Source: Planctomycetia bacterium
GTDB taxonomy: Bacteria; Planctomycetota; Planctomycetia; Gemmatales; Gemmataceae
Direction of reading: 5' to 3'
Assembly: GCA_022616395.1 (NCBI GenBank)
Contig: JAKEEV010000930.1
Span: 1 to 15,041, forward strand
DNA: 15,041 bases
Part shown: positions 6,288 to 13,388 of the stretch, in pieces
Numbering within the stretch: the first letter of the stretch is position 1
Layout: each line of letters begins with the position of its first letter
Program-made: the position numbers and the translations under genes
The notes under the pieces: model-generated
Told to the model about the DNA's origin: nothing
Seen by the model: only the letters and a program-made list of their open reading frames with translations
Databases searched by the model: none

Positions 6288-7358
6288 GTGCGCAAAACTC
6301 AAGTCATCCTTCTGTTCGTCGTGGCCGGTTGCGCTGCCGTTGTTGCTGGCACTCTTGCTGCTCGCTGGTCTTCTTGGTTTGGCACACAATCTGCGCCCCC
6401 CCCCCCCGTTGCGCAGCCTGACCTCGTAATCGACCCGCAATACCTCAACTTCGGCGAAGTGTGGGAAACAGACCAGTTCGAGTGGACACTCACCGTCGAG
6501 AACCGTGGGTCAGACACATCGACGGTGACCGGACTTCACGGCTCCTGTACCTGCATGTCGGTGACCCCGAGTCAGTTCACCCTTCCACCGGGACAGAAAC
6601 AGCATGTCCAGGTTGTCCTCAACCTCCGTAGCCGGTCGTCCCAGACTGACGTCCCCACGCAGGACGACTTTGCGGCGAGTCTCCAGGCTAACCTCCGCGG
6701 GAAGGAGAAACCGGTCTACTGGGAGTTACGTGGGCGCATCCGCCGATCAATCAGCACACTGGATCGGATCGACCTCGGCTCGGTCTCGCATCGTTCTCCC
6801 TCGGCAGCAACACAACTGCTACCTGTGAGATCCCTTTCGGGGTCTATCTCGTCTCTGGAAGTCAAGCCATCGCCACCTATCATCCGGACGGAACTCTCGC
6901 GGGGGACCGGTGACAGCTTTCAGATTACGGTGCTGCCGGTGACCGGGCTCGCAAAGGGGAAGCACGAGTCTGCGGTGATCCTGACTCCTGTCCAAGAGAA
7001 TGGCGAACGCCTCCCCTCGATAAAAGTTCCCGTCACGTTTGAAGTTGGAGAAGAGGTTCAGGCAACACCCCAGGTCATTCAGTTCGGGGGTCGTGAAGTT
7101 GGCCAGGAAGCACGGGAGGCTCTCACCCTCCGGTCGCTGGGCGGGCTATCGTTCCACGTCAAGAGCGTTCGGGCTGAGGGGAACGGGTTAACCGTCAGCC
7201 CGATGGAACAGGATAGCGGGTCGATCTACGAGGCCGTTTGGCGTGTCACATCGAACGAGCCATTCGAGGGCCGCGTGATTTTTGATGTCGTCTTGGCGGA
7301 TGGGGACTCATTCGAGGTCTCAGTTCCGGTTCGTGGCCGCGGGTATCGAAATCCGTGA
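6288..7358 (+). CDS. Cassette 2 gene A2: membrane-anchored DUF1573/ASH-like envelope protein with poly-C tract
   Basis: This 356-residue protein has the same length and plan as A1: basic VRKTQ, a hydrophobic segment (about 6-25), a PPPP linker, the QPDLVIDPQYL block, and a DUF1573-like domain with GSCTCMSV (cysteines about 87 and 89, so CTC rather than the usual CGC). Most residues of the first 70 match A1, then identity falls sharply. GTG 6288 is chosen over TTG 6273 because the GAGGGCGG just upstream (6275-6282) works as a ribosome site for GTG and the homology with cassette 1 begins there. VVAGC at residues 11-15 could be a lipobox, which A1 lacks, so A2 may be a lipoprotein; the hydrophobic stretch continues past the cysteine, which argues against it. 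The stop TGA (7356-7358) lies 23 bases before B2. Confidence 0.82.
   Translation: MRKTQVILLFVVAGCAAVVAGTLAARWSSWFGTQSAPPPPVAQPDLVIDPQYLNFGEVWETDQFEWTLTVENRGSDTSTVTGLHGSCTCMSVTPSQFTLPPGQKQHVQVVLNLRSRSSQTDVPTQDDFAASLQANLRGKEKPVYWELRGRIRRSISTLDRIDLGSVSHRSPSAATQLLPVRSLSGSISSLEVKPSPPIIRTELSRGTGDSFQITVLPVTGLAKGKHESAVILTPVQENGERLPSIKVPVTFEVGEEVQATPQVIQFGGREVGQEAREALTLRSLGGLSFHVKSVRAEGNGLTVSPMEQDSGSIYEAVWRVTSNEPFEGRVIFDVVLADGDSFEVSVPVRGRGYRNP
6396..6407 (+). repeat. Poly-C tract (12 C) inside A2
   Basis: Twelve consecutive C encode exactly four CCC proline codons at the same place as the tract in A1. Loss of one C brings TAA at 6427-6429 into frame; gain of one C brings TGA at 6419-6421 into frame. 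The neighbouring codons differ from A1 (GCG before the run instead of GTC), so run length differs by one base while the reading frame is kept in both. Confidence 0.9.
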
Positions 7359-7381
7359 TCTGTTCGGCATGGGGGCATTTC

Positions 7382-8425
7382 ATGCGTGTGGCACTGATCA
7401 TCATCTGCTTGGTCTGCTTCGCGGCGGTCGGGCGCGGTCAACCGGTCAACGACCAGATCACGAAGGCGTGGCAGGAGCGGCACGACAAGGTCCGTACGGC
7501 CGAGTTCCACATAACGGCGAAGACCCACTGGTCCAAAGAAGGCTTTGCCCTCGAAGAGCAGGCGGGATACGGTCCACGCCCAAAGGAAGATGTCCACACC
7601 GAGTGTCGGTACGCGTACATTCTGGACGGGACGAAAGTCCGGGCTGAATCGGATGGTGTTCAGTGGAGCGGGGAGGACTTCCGCCAGTTCCGCCGCATTA
7701 CGCTGCTGGACGGAAAACTGAAGACGGAGTTTGATGAAGGAAGGGATCCGACACCGCGCGGGTTCATCGCCCATGAGAGTGACTACTTCGAGGTGAAGTT
7801 TGCGAGTTTTCTTCCGCTCACCCGTTGCTTCCGAGGGGTGTCCCGCCTGATGAGATCATTCCTGATTGACGACTTGAAACCCACTGGCACGAAATTGGTG
7901 ATCGGCGGGCGGACGTGCGAGCAGTTCGTCCTGAAGCGGGTTGGGGGCGATCGTACCGAGTTCTGGCTCGATCCTGGCCGGGATTGGATTATCGTTCGGG
8001 AAGCATACATCAACCCAAAACAAACTCACACCCAAATCGACATTACTTACGAACCGAACACGATTTGCGGGTGGGTGCCGACAAGTTGGGAATCTCGTCA
8101 GACAAAGCTCGACACCATCTCGATGTCTTCGGCTCGGTTTACAGTTTCCAAATATACCCTGAACGAAACAATTCCAGAATCGACGTTCACTCTCACGTTC
8201 CCGGCCGGCACGACCGTGCGGGATGTTCGCGATGTGCATAATAAGAAAGAGTACGTTGTCACGTCCGAGACGGTGCAAACGCTCACCACCGAAGCTGGTA
8301 GTCGCCCGTGGTGGCATTACGCGATCGCCGCGGCACTGGCCGCCGGGTTGGTCGGCGCGCTCGTCTACCTTGCCCGTCGCCGCAAGCGGAGTTCGTTTGT
8401 CTCAGTTTCCGGCGAGGCACAGTGA
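7382..8425 (+). CDS. Cassette 2 gene B2: exported LolA/RseB-like protein with C-terminal membrane anchor
   Basis: This 347-residue protein is the counterpart of B1. It has a short signal peptide (VALIIICLVCFAAVG, cleavage probably after GRG or near Gln20), a large soluble beta-rich part with EFWLDPGRDW, IDITYEP and GWVPTSWES, and a transmembrane helix at about 312-330 followed by ARRRKR. The same order in B1 supports homology although overall identity is low. ATG 7382 is preferred over GTG 7355 (which overlaps the A2 stop as GTGA) because it begins directly with the signal peptide and has GGGGG (7371-7375) 6 bases upstream. Function unknown; the LolA/RseB comparison is an inference from the pattern. 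The stop is 40 bases before C2. Confidence 0.8.
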   Translation: MRVALIIICLVCFAAVGRGQPVNDQITKAWQERHDKVRTAEFHITAKTHWSKEGFALEEQAGYGPRPKEDVHTECRYAYILDGTKVRAESDGVQWSGEDFRQFRRITLLDGKLKTEFDEGRDPTPRGFIAHESDYFEVKFASFLPLTRCFRGVSRLMRSFLIDDLKPTGTKLVIGGRTCEQFVLKRVGGDRTEFWLDPGRDWIIVREAYINPKQTHTQIDITYEPNTICGWVPTSWESRQTKLDTISMSSARFTVSKYTLNETIPESTFTLTFPAGTTVRDVRDVHNKKEYVVTSETVQTLTTEAGSRPWWHYAIAAALAAGLVGALVYLARRRKRSSFVSVSGEAQ

Positions 8426-8465
8426 GGTGGGATTGTGCCTTTCGCTTCCAGAGGAGGTTACCGCG

Positions 8466-8894
8466 ATGACGCTCAAGAACCTGCTTCTCGCGACTCTGTT
8501 CGTCCTGTGTGCGTTCTGGCTCTGCTCAAGCCAACCGATTCAGGCTGTCCCTACGAACTGTGACGCCGTGTGTCGGATGCGGCAGCACTTCTACATGCCC
8601 TCCGAGATGGCGAAATACCGCAAGTACAGAGAGGCCACCTGCGAGTTCTGCTGGACGAACCCCCTGAACACTGCTACCACGACCTGTCAAGTGAAAGCTG
8701 GTGAGGAGAACACCGACCTTTTCTGTTTCACGCTGGCCGGGAAAGAACAGGCCAACGAGTGGTGGGAGATCACAACTAAATCGGCGTGTAATTTCCTTCC
8801 CAACCACAAATCCATCGAAGCTAACCCCGCAGACCCGGACCCCATGGCCAAATCCGTGAAGGCCGGGATCACGGAGTGCAAAGACGTAAAATAA
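8466..8894 (+). CDS. Cassette 2 gene C2: small secreted cysteine-rich protein
   Basis: This 142-residue protein has a signal peptide (core LLLATLFVLCAFWLC, cleavage probably after IQA). The mature part has eight cysteines: a CDAVC pair at its start, a CEFC pair, then single cysteines at TTTC, LFC, SAC and the C-terminal ECKDVK. An even number of cysteines in an exported protein suggests disulfides. It matches C1 in length, in the CxxxC and CxxC pairs and in overall order, but few other residues are shared, so this is the fastest-changing member of the cassette along with the middle of A. GAGGAGG at 8451-8457, 8 bases before the ATG, is the strongest ribosome site in the cassette and fixes the start. 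No family recognised. Confidence 0.82.
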   Translation: MTLKNLLLATLFVLCAFWLCSSQPIQAVPTNCDAVCRMRQHFYMPSEMAKYRKYREATCEFCWTNPLNTATTTCQVKAGEENTDLFCFTLAGKEQANEWWEITTKSACNFLPNHKSIEANPADPDPMAKSVKAGITECKDVK

Positions 8895-8963
8895 TGCAAG
8901 ATGGGAGTTGCAACAACCTCGTAGTTCCGGCAATGGAAGACGTATCCAAAGGGAAAGTCAGCC

Positions 8964-9845
8964 ATGCGCACGACTCGTCCCCAGGCGTTCACGCTGTTGG
9001 AACTGCTGGTGGTTCTCGCCATCCTGGCGCTTCTGATTGGCCTCTTGCTGCCCGCTGTCCAGCGGGTGCGGACGAGTGCCGCTCGCACCCAATGCGCCAA
9101 CAATCTCCGTCAACTCGCAGTGGCTACACAAAACTACCACTCAGCCCACGGTCGGTTGCCCACCGGCGTTGGCTCTGTCAGTGGGCCTAACGCCACCTAC
9201 CCGTTCATGAACTGGCACGCTCGTTTGCTCCCGTACCTTGAGCAGTCAGCCTTGTGGGAACAAACACTCGCGGCCTACCAACAGAATCCCCAATTCACCG
9301 CCAACCCACCACATGCTGCCCGAGAAAGCGTTCTTACGGTGTTCGGATGCCCTGCGGACAGTCGCACGAAAAGCCCTGGTCCCTTCGGCTATGGCCTGAC
9401 ATCCTATCTCGGTGTAGCCGGGCGAAACACCGCGAGACAAGACGGTCTGCTCTACATGAACTCTGAACATCGACTCACCGACATTACGGATGGAACATCG
9501 AATACACTTCTGATTGGCGAGCGGCCTCCCAGCACCGACCTCCGGTTTGGATGGTGGTACGCGGGTTGGGGTCAGAACAAGGACGGGGAGTGCGATGGCG
9601 TGTTGGGTGTGCGAACCGAACCCCGGCTGGGGACGGGTATCGCGTGCGAAGGAATGCCCGAGTTATTTCAACCTGGCAAGTTCGACAATCAGTGTGACAT
9701 GTTTCACTTCTGGTCCCCTCACACCGGCGGGGCGAACTTTGCGTTTGCCGATGGGAGCGTGCGGTTTCTGAAGTATTCCGCAGACGACATCATGCCCGCG
9801 CTGGCCACTCGCGCCGGCGGCGAAGCAGTCACCCTTCCCGACTGA
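8964..9845 (+). CDS. Cassette 2 gene D2: DUF1559 prepilin-like protein
   Basis: This 293-residue DUF1559 protein begins PQA|FTLLELLVVLAILALL: prepilin-like, with alanine instead of glycine before the cleavage point, a variant I believe to be frequent in planctomycete members. The AVQRVR, CANNLRQLAVATQNYH block follows, then FGCPADSR, TDITDGTSNTLLIGERPP, WWYAGWGQNKDG and the H-X9-DG tail (H253, DG 263-264). It is homologous to D1 along its full length and nearly identical over the last 41 residues; the DNA match continues past the stop (CTGAACTCC, CTTCGG). GGGAAAG at 8951-8957 serves as ribosome site. It is probably a pseudopilin-like surface component; no experimental role can be inferred from the sequence alone. 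Confidence 0.9.
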   Translation: MRTTRPQAFTLLELLVVLAILALLIGLLLPAVQRVRTSAARTQCANNLRQLAVATQNYHSAHGRLPTGVGSVSGPNATYPFMNWHARLLPYLEQSALWEQTLAAYQQNPQFTANPPHAARESVLTVFGCPADSRTKSPGPFGYGLTSYLGVAGRNTARQDGLLYMNSEHRLTDITDGTSNTLLIGERPPSTDLRFGWWYAGWGQNKDGECDGVLGVRTEPRLGTGIACEGMPELFQPGKFDNQCDMFHFWSPHTGGANFAFADGSVRFLKYSADDIMPALATRAGGEAVTLPD

Positions 9846-9924
9846 ACTCCTCCACACTTCGGCAATTGGTTACCCCAGCACAGACATATCGCGGAGCGCC
9901 AACGGTGGCACCGGGACACAGACA

Positions 9925-9933
9925 TGGTAGAAT
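9925..9933 (+). promoter_or_regulatory. Extended -10 promoter for the response regulator gene
   Basis: TGG-TAGAAT is an extended -10 box (TGN plus 5 of 6 consensus bases), 43 bases before the ATG. TGGCAC (9906-9911) is a weak -35 16 bases before the hexamer. The gene after D2 therefore probably has its own transcript. The rest of 9846-9976 holds only the short 3' match to cassette 1. Confidence 0.5.
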
Positions 9934-9976
9934 CGGGGAACAGCGTCCTCTCCAACCGTGTCGCGAGTCTTCGCCC

Positions 9977-10918
9977 ATGGCCGGACCCAACGTCACCGCG
10001 CCCACCGCGCCAGAATTGCCCGTGATTCTGGTCGCCGACGACTCGCTCCTCGAACAGCGTTACGTCGGCCGCATTCTCGATCAGCATGGTGGTTGGCGGG
10101 TCATCTTCGCGCGCAATGGCGAAGAAGCACTTCAGGCAATCACGCAAGCGCCGCCGGCAGTCGTCCTCACCGACATGAACATGCCTCAGATGGACGGCTT
10201 GACGCTCGTTCAGAAAGTTCGCGAGCAGTTCCCGCGCGTGCCGGTGGTGCTGATGACCGGCAGCGGCAGTGAGCGAGTCGCGGTGGCCGCGCTGAAGGCC
10301 GGGGCCGCTGACTACGTCCCCAAGCAGGCGCTCGCCTACGACCTCACGCCTGTCCTTGAACGCGTGCTGTCCTTCGGTCAGGCCGAGCATCGCCGATACA
10401 AGGTGCTGCAAGGCATGACTCGACGCAGTTCTCAGTTCTTGTTGGAGAACGACCCCGTACTTGTGCCTCCGCTTGTCGCTCAGTTTCGCGAAGACCTGAT
10501 CGAGATGGGCTTATGCGACCTGACCGCTGCAACCCGAGCCGGGATCGCGATCGAAGAGGCTCTCTTGAATGCCGTCTATCACGGCAACCTGGAAGTCAGT
10601 TCCGATTTGAGGCAAAACGGAGATGAAGCGTTCACCGCGCTGGCAACCGAGCGCTGTAGCCAGGAGCCGTACGCCAGCCGCCGGGTAAAAGTGACAGCTC
10701 GCCTCACACCCACTCACGCCACGTTTGTCATCGCGGATCAGGGACCAGGCTTCGACATCTCCAAGTTGCCCGATCCAACTCACCCCGACTTTCTGGAGAA
10801 GCCAAGTGGTCGCGGGGTGCTTCTGATGCGCACGTTCATGGATGAAATCCGCTACAACGCCACCGGCAACCGCGTCACACTCATCAAGCGCCGAGATCGC
10901 TCCAGTCGGGATGGATAA
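9977..10918 (+). CDS. Response regulator fused to an RsbW-type ATPase domain
   Basis: This 313-residue cytoplasmic protein has two domains. Residues about 15-130 are a receiver domain: acidic D21 D22, phospho-acceptor D66 in VVLTDMNMPQMDG, T94 in VLMTGSGS and K116 in YVPK are all present, so it should accept a phosphoryl group. Residues about 165-305 are a GHKL/HATPase domain of the anti-sigma (RsbW/SpoIIAB) type: N-box EEALLNAVYHGN (E194, N198), G1 box DQGPGFD (254-260) and G2 box GRG (278-280). It lacks the phospho-accepting His domain of a sensor kinase. Proteins of this plan are thought to bind an anti-sigma antagonist or switch protein in response to phosphorylation, giving partner-switching control. 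No cognate kinase or antagonist is in the window. ATG 9977 starts just before the receiver; there is no clear ribosome site, and the open frame upstream to 9866 lies over the promoter. Confidence 0.85.
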   Translation: MAGPNVTAPTAPELPVILVADDSLLEQRYVGRILDQHGGWRVIFARNGEEALQAITQAPPAVVLTDMNMPQMDGLTLVQKVREQFPRVPVVLMTGSGSERVAVAALKAGAADYVPKQALAYDLTPVLERVLSFGQAEHRRYKVLQGMTRRSSQFLLENDPVLVPPLVAQFREDLIEMGLCDLTAATRAGIAIEEALLNAVYHGNLEVSSDLRQNGDEAFTALATERCSQEPYASRRVKVTARLTPTHATFVIADQGPGFDISKLPDPTHPDFLEKPSGRGVLLMRTFMDEIRYNATGNRVTLIKRRDRSSRDG

Positions 10919-10943
10919 GTGTAACGCCTTGATTCCGGCGCGG

Positions 10944-10949
10944 TACAAT
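10944..10949 (+). promoter_or_regulatory. -10 box of the Tat-signal protein gene
   Basis: TACAAT (5 of 6) lies 45 bases before the ATG in the short gap after the response regulator; no good -35 is seen. The surrounding GGTACAATC resembles GGTAGAATC in front of the regulator and GTTACAATC (minus strand) before the DUF5678-like gene. Confidence 0.4.
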
Positions 10950-10994
10950 CTTCTGTGGTCGCCTCCCGTCCCACTTCTCTCCCGGAGCGATGTC

Positions 10995-12512
10995 ATGAGC
11001 GATTCCGTTGATCGCAGGTCATTCCTTCAGTCGTCCGCGGTTGCTGGCGCGGGTCTCGCGTTCCTCTCCGGCCTCCCGGCCGTATCCGCCGAGGATGCGA
11101 AACCCGATCCGAACCTCGTCCGGCTCGACTCCGACATCGAACCGCTCGTTCGGGTGATCGAAGACACCCCCCGGAACAAACTTCTCGAAGAGATCGGCTC
11201 GCGGGTGAAGAAAGGACTGCCGTACCGCGAAGTGCTCGCGGGTTTGCTCCTCGCCGGTGTGCGGAACATTCAACCGCGACCCAATGTCGGCTTCAAGTTC
11301 CACGCGGTGCTCGTGGTGAACTCCGCTCACCAGGCCGCGATGGCCGGGCCAGACAAGGAACGCTGGCTCCCGCTGTTCTGGGCACTCGATAACTTCAAAG
11401 GCGCGCAGGCGACGAACATCAAGGAAAGCGGCTGGCGGATGAAGCCGGTCGATGACTCGAAGGTGCCAGCTGGTCGCAGGGCGGCATTCGCAGCCTTCAC
11501 CACCGCGATGGATAACTGGGACGTTGAGGCCGCTGATGTCGCCATCGCGGGGCTTGCGCGCACGGCCACCGCGGGCGAGTTGTTCGACGTCTTCGCCAAG
11601 TACGGCAGCCGCGACTTCCGCGACATCGGGCACAAGATCATTTATGTAGCGAATGCCTTCCGCACTCTGGAAGTGATCGGCTGGCAGTATGCCGAGCCGG
11701 TGTTGCGTTCGCTGGCGTTCGCCATCTTGAAGCATGATGGGAAGAACCCCGCGAAGGAGGATCTCGAAGCAGACCGACCCGGCCGCAAGAACGCCGAACG
11801 CATCCGAAACGCCGTCATTCCGGGCAGAGTCACCGACAAGCCCACGCCGGAAGTCACAAAGGAAGTTCTCAAGAAACTCCGCACCGCGACCGCCGACAAC
11901 ATGGGCGAGGAGGTTTCGGATAGCATCAACTTCGGCGTCATGCCGCGGTTCATCTGGGATGGCCTCTTCCTCGGAGCGGGTGAACTCTTGATGCGTCAAC
12001 CGGGCATCGTGGGGCTGCACACGCTCACCACGCTCAACGCGATGCACTACTGCGCTCGCACAACCAGCGACGCCAATCTTCGGTTGCTGCTGACACTGCA
12101 AGCCGCATCGTTCTTGCCGATGTTCCGAGAAGCGATGAAAACTCGCGGAAAGGTGAGCGACGCAACGATCAACGATCTGGAAACACCGGACGATCCAGCG
12201 CCGGTCAAGGACGTGAATGAAATCTTCACGACGCTATCGAAGGATAAACTCTCCGCGGCTCAGAAGGCGATCACTTTCCTGAAGTCGAAGCCGACAAACG
12301 CAAAGGAGATCATCGACACCGGCCGGTTGCTTATCTTCCTCAAAGGCACCGACTCGCACGACTACAAGTTCAGTTCGTCGGTGCTGGAAGACGCCGCGTA
12401 CATCTCACCGGAGTGGCGGAACCACTTCCTGGCCGCGAGTCTCTTCTGGATGAAAGGAACTGGCTCGGCTGATTCGCCTCTGGTCAAGCGGACCCGCGCC
12501 GCGCTCGCCTGA
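10995..12512 (+). CDS. Tat-signal protein of unknown function, helical and histidine-rich
   Basis: This 505-residue protein has a twin-arginine signal (DRRSFLQSSAVAGAGLAFLSGLP, shown in part: RRSFLQ at residues 7-12), so it is probably exported folded. The mature part looks mainly alpha-helical. Histidines recur at helix starts: FHAVLVVNSAH, GHKIIYVANA, GLHTLTTLNAMHY, SHDYKFSSS, NHFLAASLFW. Such spacing is typical of helical metal or cofactor binding proteins and slightly recalls questin-oxidase-like proteins, but this is speculative. I recognise it only as a conserved planctomycete-type hypothetical. GGAG at 10984-10987, 7 bases before ATG 10995, fixes the start; the longer frame to 10842 overlaps the regulator gene. 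Its 3' end overlaps the convergent protease-like gene by 29 bases. Confidence 0.82.
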   Translation: MSDSVDRRSFLQSSAVAGAGLAFLSGLPAVSAEDAKPDPNLVRLDSDIEPLVRVIEDTPRNKLLEEIGSRVKKGLPYREVLAGLLLAGVRNIQPRPNVGFKFHAVLVVNSAHQAAMAGPDKERWLPLFWALDNFKGAQATNIKESGWRMKPVDDSKVPAGRRAAFAAFTTAMDNWDVEAADVAIAGLARTATAGELFDVFAKYGSRDFRDIGHKIIYVANAFRTLEVIGWQYAEPVLRSLAFAILKHDGKNPAKEDLEADRPGRKNAERIRNAVIPGRVTDKPTPEVTKEVLKKLRTATADNMGEEVSDSINFGVMPRFIWDGLFLGAGELLMRQPGIVGLHTLTTLNAMHYCARTTSDANLRLLLTLQAASFLPMFREAMKTRGKVSDATINDLETPDDPAPVKDVNEIFTTLSKDKLSAAQKAITFLKSKPTNAKEIIDTGRLLIFLKGTDSHDYKFSSSVLEDAAYISPEWRNHFLAASLFWMKGTGSADSPLVKRTRAALA

Positions 12513-13038
12513 GAGTTTGAACAGGAGCCACCGGCGGACGCCACAGCGAGAACGTCCGCCGGTCTCCATTGAGTGAGAAGGTCAGTCGATTAATGGTGAG
12601 GCAACGAACGCCGATCACTGGCATTCGCGGAAAGCGGTGAGACAGGTTTTCGGGGATGATGACAATTCCTCGGTCAGTCTGAAGCTGACAGGCGATCTGG
12701 TCGGTTGGATTTCCGCGCTGCAAACGCATCAGTTCGAGATTGAACGCGAAACACCCGACGAGAACGCCATTCGCTTCCATCATCCGAAGAGGTGTCAGTT
12801 GCTCAGAATCCAGCCCCGTCCACACTCGGAACTCTGCCGCTGAGATCAGGAACGAGTAGTTGTTGCCCGTGTCGAGTACCGCCGGGAATGTGACTGGCAC
12901 AAGTGACGGCGTGGGAGTCCAGGCACTCAACCTCACCCAGACAATCGGTTGATTCGTTCGGAGAGTAACGGGAACACCGCCCGGAGCCACGGTTCGTTCA
13001 CGGTCGACGAGTGAAACGCGGGTGAGGACGAAGGGCAT
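12484..13038 (-). CDS. Retropepsin-like aspartic protease domain protein
   Basis: This 184-residue protein carries one aspartic protease half-domain signature: FPAVLDTGNN with D56-T57-G58, followed by a beta-rich region and VIGVRCL (141-147), which corresponds to the hydrophobic-hydrophobic-Gly motif of retropepsins. One DTG per chain means it would act as a dimer. No signal peptide is visible, so it is probably cytoplasmic. The ATG is 12 bases after the stop of the DUF5678-like gene and no good ribosome site is present, suggesting coupled translation. The last 15 or so codons run through a GC-rich hairpin and overlap the 3' end of the Tat gene; the basic, proline-rich tail (RPPVAPVQTLRRARRGSA) looks unlike the domain and may be simple read-through to the next stop. 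Catalytic activity is inferred, not shown. Confidence 0.72.
   Translation of the reverse strand: MPFVLTRVSLVDRERTVAPGGVPVTLRTNQPIVWVRLSAWTPTPSLVPVTFPAVLDTGNNYSFLISAAEFRVWTGLDSEQLTPLRMMEANGVLVGCFAFNLELMRLQRGNPTDQIACQLQTDRGIVIIPENLSHRFPRMPVIGVRCLTINRLTFSLNGDRRTFSLWRPPVAPVQTLRRARRGSA
12530..12563. terminator. GC-rich hairpin between convergent genes
   Basis: A perfect 11-bp stem ACCGGCGGACG / CGTCCGCCGGT (12530-12540 and 12553-12563) with a 12-base loop begins 18 bases after the Tat gene stop. There is no T-run on either side, so it may slow polymerase or protect 3' ends rather than terminate alone. It lies inside the 3' end of the protease-like gene on the other strand. Confidence 0.5.
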
Positions 13039-13050
13039 ACAAGTTTCATG

Positions 13051-13338
13051 TCAAGAGATGGAGTCCGCGGCATCCGGGAGAAGACACACAACCACAAATT
13101 CGGTTTCCTTGAGTCCACGCTTCAGGCACTTTTTGTAGATCGTGTCCCAATCGTTGCCAACAAACAGCAACTCAGACGCATCACACGCGGCCCACCAGCC
13201 TGGATGCTTCTTGAGCAACTCCGGAAAGTGCGCTTTGAACACCCGCAGCGATTTACGAATGCCCTCCGGCAGCGGAGGAGGAACGTAGTCCTCCGCCGGG
13301 GCAACCTCGGCACCGCTGGGACTCTTCGCGGCAGACAT
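13051..13338 (-). CDS. Small DUF5678-like protein
   Basis: This 95-residue protein has a proline-rich N-terminal third (EDYVPPPLPEG) and then a compact domain: HPGWWAACDASELLFVGNDWDTIYKKCLKRGLKETEFVVVCLLP. This matches the general plan of DUF5678 (W-[VA]-A, D-x-L, a helix with CxxRG, then EFVV), small proteins of unknown function that I recall being encoded next to retropepsin-like genes in cyanobacteria and planctomycetes; here such a gene follows after 12 bases. The internal Met at 13338 is chosen because GAGG lies 7 bases upstream; the frame is open to 13392 but that extension overlaps the promoter. No signal peptide. The pair may work together, for example as domain and cofactor, but this is inference. 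Confidence 0.75.
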   Translation of the reverse strand: MSAAKSPSGAEVAPAEDYVPPPLPEGIRKSLRVFKAHFPELLKKHPGWWAACDASELLFVGNDWDTIYKKCLKRGLKETEFVVVCLLPDAADSIS

Positions 13339-13365
13339 GACACACCTCGATTTGCAACCCACACG

Positions 13366-13374
13366 ATTGTAACA
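13366..13374 (-). promoter_or_regulatory. Extended -10 promoter for the DUF5678-like/protease pair
   Basis: On the minus strand TGT-TACAAT is an extended -10 with 5 of 6 consensus bases, 27 bases before the ATG at 13338. It sits in the 50-base gap after acs, so the pair may be transcribed separately from acs. No good -35 is seen. Confidence 0.45.
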
Positions 13375-13388
13375 CAACCGCGTCCGGA

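Noticed and set aside
7355..7381. GTG at 7355 as start of B2
   Set aside because: It overlaps the A2 stop (GTGA) and would place a polar stretch before the signal peptide; ATG 7382 has a G-rich ribosome site and starts the signal directly.
11019..12101. 360-codon minus-strand frame
   Set aside because: It is antisense to the Tat-signal gene, which has a ribosome site and signal peptide; no domain is recognisable in the antisense frame.
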